From an uncultured Eggerthellaceae bacterium (GTDB lineage: Bacteria > Actinomycetota > Coriobacteriia > Coriobacteriales > Eggerthellaceae), in assembly GCA_949450265.1 (NCBI GenBank), contig CASTMW010000001.1, positions 1-45,376 on the forward strand: a stretch of 45,376 bases of DNA, in the 5' to 3' direction. Shown here piece after piece: positions 43,513 to 45,376 of this stretch. The translations under genes and the position numbers were made by a program. Positions within the stretch are counted from its first letter, which is position 1; every line of letters begins with the position of its first letter. The notes below the pieces were generated by a model that was given only the letters and a program-made list of their open reading frames with translations, searched no databases and had not been told where the DNA came from.

Positions 43513-44007
43513 ATGACGATCGACCGCATCGACAATCGCCCCAGCTGGGACGAGTATTTCATGGACCTGGCCAACCAAGTGGCCAGCCGCACCACCTGCC
43601 TGCGCCGCGGCGTGGGCGCGGTCATCGTGAAGGACCGCCGCATCTTGGCCACGGGCTACAACGGCGTGCCCTCCGGCTTGCGCCATTGCGCCGAAACGGG
43701 CTGCCTGCGCCAGCAGCTAGGCGTTCCCTCAGGTCAGCGGCACGAGATATGCCGGGGTCTGCACGCCGAACAGAACGCTATCATCCAGGCCGCGCGCTTT
43801 GGCACCGACATCGACGGTGCCAGCATCTACGTGAACACCCAACCATGCGTGGTCTGTGCGAAGATGATCATCAACGCCGGCATCCGTGAGATCATCTACC
43901 AGAATCCCTATCCCGACGAACTGGCGCAAGAGCTGCTGGTCGAATCGGGCATCCTGCTGCGCGAGTTCATCCCTGAGAAGCACGAGGGAGCAGGAGAGCA
44001 GCGCTAG
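43513..44007 (+). CDS. dCMP deaminase family protein
   Basis: A 164-residue zinc deaminase. The zinc His and catalytic Glu are in LHAEQNAII, and the Cys pair in PCVVCAKMII. TGYNGVPSGLRHC is typical of ComEB/dCMP deaminases, which make dUMP for thymidylate. AGGAG precedes the ATG at 43513. Its place between rpiB and the ATP synthase genes is conserved in many Gram-positive genomes. Confidence 0.92.
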   Translation: MTIDRIDNRPSWDEYFMDLANQVASRTTCLRRGVGAVIVKDRRILATGYNGVPSGLRHCAETGCLRQQLGVPSGQRHEICRGLHAEQNAIIQAARFGTDIDGASIYVNTQPCVVCAKMIINAGIREIIYQNPYPDELAQELLVESGILLREFIPEKHEGAGEQR

Positions 44008-44151
44008 GTCTGCCGCTCGTCGCGGTACACGCCCACCGTTCACCGTTGATTGTTTCGAAACGGTAACCTACACCGGCGAATCCGTTTATCATGCACTCAG
44101 GTTTGGAGGCAAGCCGCGCTCGCGCGGCAGCGCACAGACGAGGTACGGTAG

Positions 44152-44433
44152 ATGGTTCTTGCGGTCCTGCTCGGCATCGCCGCTGGTCTTATCGGGTTCA
44201 TCCCGTTGGTCATCGGCCTGAAGCTGACCAAGCGCACAGTTCATGGCGGCACTGCCGCATCCATGATCGTGCTGCTGTTGGGGCTGGTCGTCTCGTTCGC
44301 GCTGCTGTTTGCATTCGCGGTCCTGTTCTTCGGATTCGACCATGACAGGGGCATCGCATTCCTGTTCGCTGAGGTGCTCTCGCTCAGCGCCGCGGCCATC
44401 GGGTACGCCCTATGGCAGATGCTCAGAAGGTAG
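44152..44433 (+). CDS. Small two- or three-helix membrane protein, AtpI-position
   Basis: A 93-residue protein with three hydrophobic stretches (about residues 1-20, 33-58 and 68-90). It sits directly before atpB where atpI usually lies, 18 nt upstream, and has a GAGG-type ribosome site. AtpI helps assemble the c-ring in other bacteria; this protein shows no specific AtpI motif I can name, so the identity is by position. Confidence 0.55.
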   Translation: MVLAVLLGIAAGLIGFIPLVIGLKLTKRTVHGGTAASMIVLLLGLVVSFALLFAFAVLFFGFDHDRGIAFLFAEVLSLSAAAIGYALWQMLRR

Positions 44434-44451
44434 GAAAAGAAGGGGACAAGC

Positions 44452-45237
44452 GTGAACGCACTCGAAGTACTGTCGGAACACGTACCTGAATTGAAGGAAT
44501 CGTTCGATTCCGCTATCGTCATCGGCAACAGCACGTTCGGCCTGACGCAGTATACGTTATGGATGATCATCTGCTGGATCCTGACGCTCATCGTGGTGCT
44601 GGTGGTCGGGCGCAAGCTCACCCTCATCCCCACCAACAAGTTCGTCAACATGGTGGAATATGGCTACCAGTTCGTCCGTAACGACATGGGCGAAGGCGTC
44701 ATCGGCCATGGGTTCAAGAAGCATGTGCCGTTTCTGGCCACGCTGTTCTTCTTCATCCTGATCAGCAACTTCGTCGGGCTGATACCCGGCTGCAAGACGC
44801 CTACTGGCACCATCTCGGTCACATGGGCGCTCTCGCTGATATCGTTTTTGTATTTCGTCTTCTGGGGCGTGCGCGCACATGGCGGCCTGGGCTACCTCAA
44901 GTCGCTCGCTCCGAGCGGGCTGCCCATTGTCATGGTGCCCATCATCTGGTTCTTGGAGCTGATCTCCACGGTCATCCGCCTGCTGACGTTGGCAGTTCGA
45001 CTCTATGGCAATATGTTCGCAGGGCACATGGTGCTCGGCATTTTCGCGCTGGCCTCCAGCGTGTTCTTGACCGTGGGCATCCAGTCGTTCGACCTGGTCA
45101 GCGGCGTGCTTTCGGTGCCATGGTTCCTGTTGCTCATCTTCATGTACGCGCTTGAGACGCTGGTGGCTTTCCTACAGGCATATGTGTTCACCACGCTCAG
45201 CTCGGTCTATATCTCTTTGGCAACATCGGCCCACTAA
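44452..45237 (+). CDS. atpB: F-type ATP synthase subunit a
   Basis: A 261-residue membrane subunit forming the proton half-channels next to the c-ring. The conserved SNFVGLIPGCKTPTG segment, the essential-Arg helix STVIRLLTLAVRLYGNMFAGH and the C-terminal FMYALETLVAFLQAYVFTTL are present. GTG start with a GGGGA region upstream. It follows the AtpI-like gene by 18 nt. Confidence 0.95.
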   Translation: MNALEVLSEHVPELKESFDSAIVIGNSTFGLTQYTLWMIICWILTLIVVLVVGRKLTLIPTNKFVNMVEYGYQFVRNDMGEGVIGHGFKKHVPFLATLFFFILISNFVGLIPGCKTPTGTISVTWALSLISFLYFVFWGVRAHGGLGYLKSLAPSGLPIVMVPIIWFLELISTVIRLLTLAVRLYGNMFAGHMVLGIFALASSVFLTVGIQSFDLVSGVLSVPWFLLLIFMYALETLVAFLQAYVFTTLSSVYISLATSAH

Positions 45238-45270
45238 GGCCACCACTGCGCCCTTGGCGCATCCATTTGG

Positions 45271-45298
45271 GTTCACCCGGCACTCCGGCCGGTGACCA
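45271..45298 (+). promoter_or_regulatory. Imperfect stem-loop in the atpB-atpE gap
   Basis: TCACCCGGC and GCCGGTGA pair with a small bulge. No T-run follows, so it more likely tunes mRNA stability or translation, as for the highly expressed c subunit in other bacteria. Confidence 0.35.
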
Positions 45299-45352
45299 TA
45301 AGAAGAAATGTTTTTGGGAAAACAGGCTCAAAAACGGTAAAAGGAGGAAACT

Positions 45353-45376
45353 GTGGAAATCGCACTCGTACTCTCT
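45353..45376 (+). CDS. atpE: Start of ATP synthase subunit c (partial)
   Basis: AAAGGAGG precedes GTG at 45353, and the first eight codons read VEIALVLS to the end of the window. The strong ribosome site, the position after atpB and the hydrophobic start fit subunit c. Only the first residues are visible. Confidence 0.6.

Overview
The window is about 45 kb of GC-rich bacterial chromosome with short intergenic gaps, many 1-8 nt gene overlaps (often ATGA) and -10 boxes of the TANNNT type. I infer a high-GC actinobacterium of the class Coriobacteriia (Eggerthella/Slackia-like). The hints are fused SecDF, QueH-type queuosine synthesis, paired bPH2 proteins and apparently leaderless promoters; no marker gene here proves the assignment. 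Almost everything is housekeeping. The only clearly accessory-looking piece is the left end (1 to about 1,020): a perfect 15-bp hairpin and a RelB-like/PIN toxin-antitoxin pair under an 18-bp palindrome.

Layout: (a) 1193-9553: a polytopic membrane protein, glucosamine-6-phosphate deaminase, an Opp-type ABC transporter (oppB, an oppC-oppD fusion, oppF, no binding protein) and a DapA/NanA-family aldolase. (b) 9780-13698: an FtsB/DivIC-like division protein, a Ppx/GppA phosphatase, a polyprenyl diphosphate synthase and a peptidoglycan-binding-repeat protein. (c) 13719-16529: a terminator, a tRNA-Ser-like 3' fragment, tRNA-Leu(UAA) and two bPH2 membrane proteins. (d) 16635-19702: leuC-leuD-leuB. 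(e) 19813-23076: hisS and aspS. (f) 23170-37064: a dispersed form of the common ruvCAB-queA-tgt-secDF neighbourhood, with queH-small ORF-queA inverted and csp, DUF6483-like, HAD, MFS, APH-like and tyrosine-phosphatase genes interspersed. (g) 37064-45376: a DUF1292-like protein, a double-ATPase ECF protein, two flavoproteins (the second fused to a TsaC/Sua5 domain), rpiB, dCMP deaminase and the start of the ATP synthase operon.

The observations most worth a second look are these. aspS is interrupted by an in-frame TGA exactly at the conserved Cys before class II motif 2, and the invariant motif-2 Glu four codons later is Ala; both can be explained by single-base changes inside one perfect palindrome. 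An FAD-dependent dehydrogenase is fused, almost without linker, to a complete threonylcarbamoyl-AMP synthase domain. A 64-codon ORF is translationally coupled between queH and queA. A 125-nt nested palindrome separates two convergent genes. A LexA-type box sits in the spacer of a well-formed ruvCAB promoter. Several genes appear to be leaderless.

Functionally the genes cover branched-chain amino-acid synthesis, His/Asp tRNA charging, Holliday-junction processing under probable SOS control, tRNA modification (queuosine and t6A), protein export, peptide or solute uptake, isoprenoid and cell-envelope functions and energy metabolism. No CRISPR array, prophage, transposase or rRNA gene was seen.
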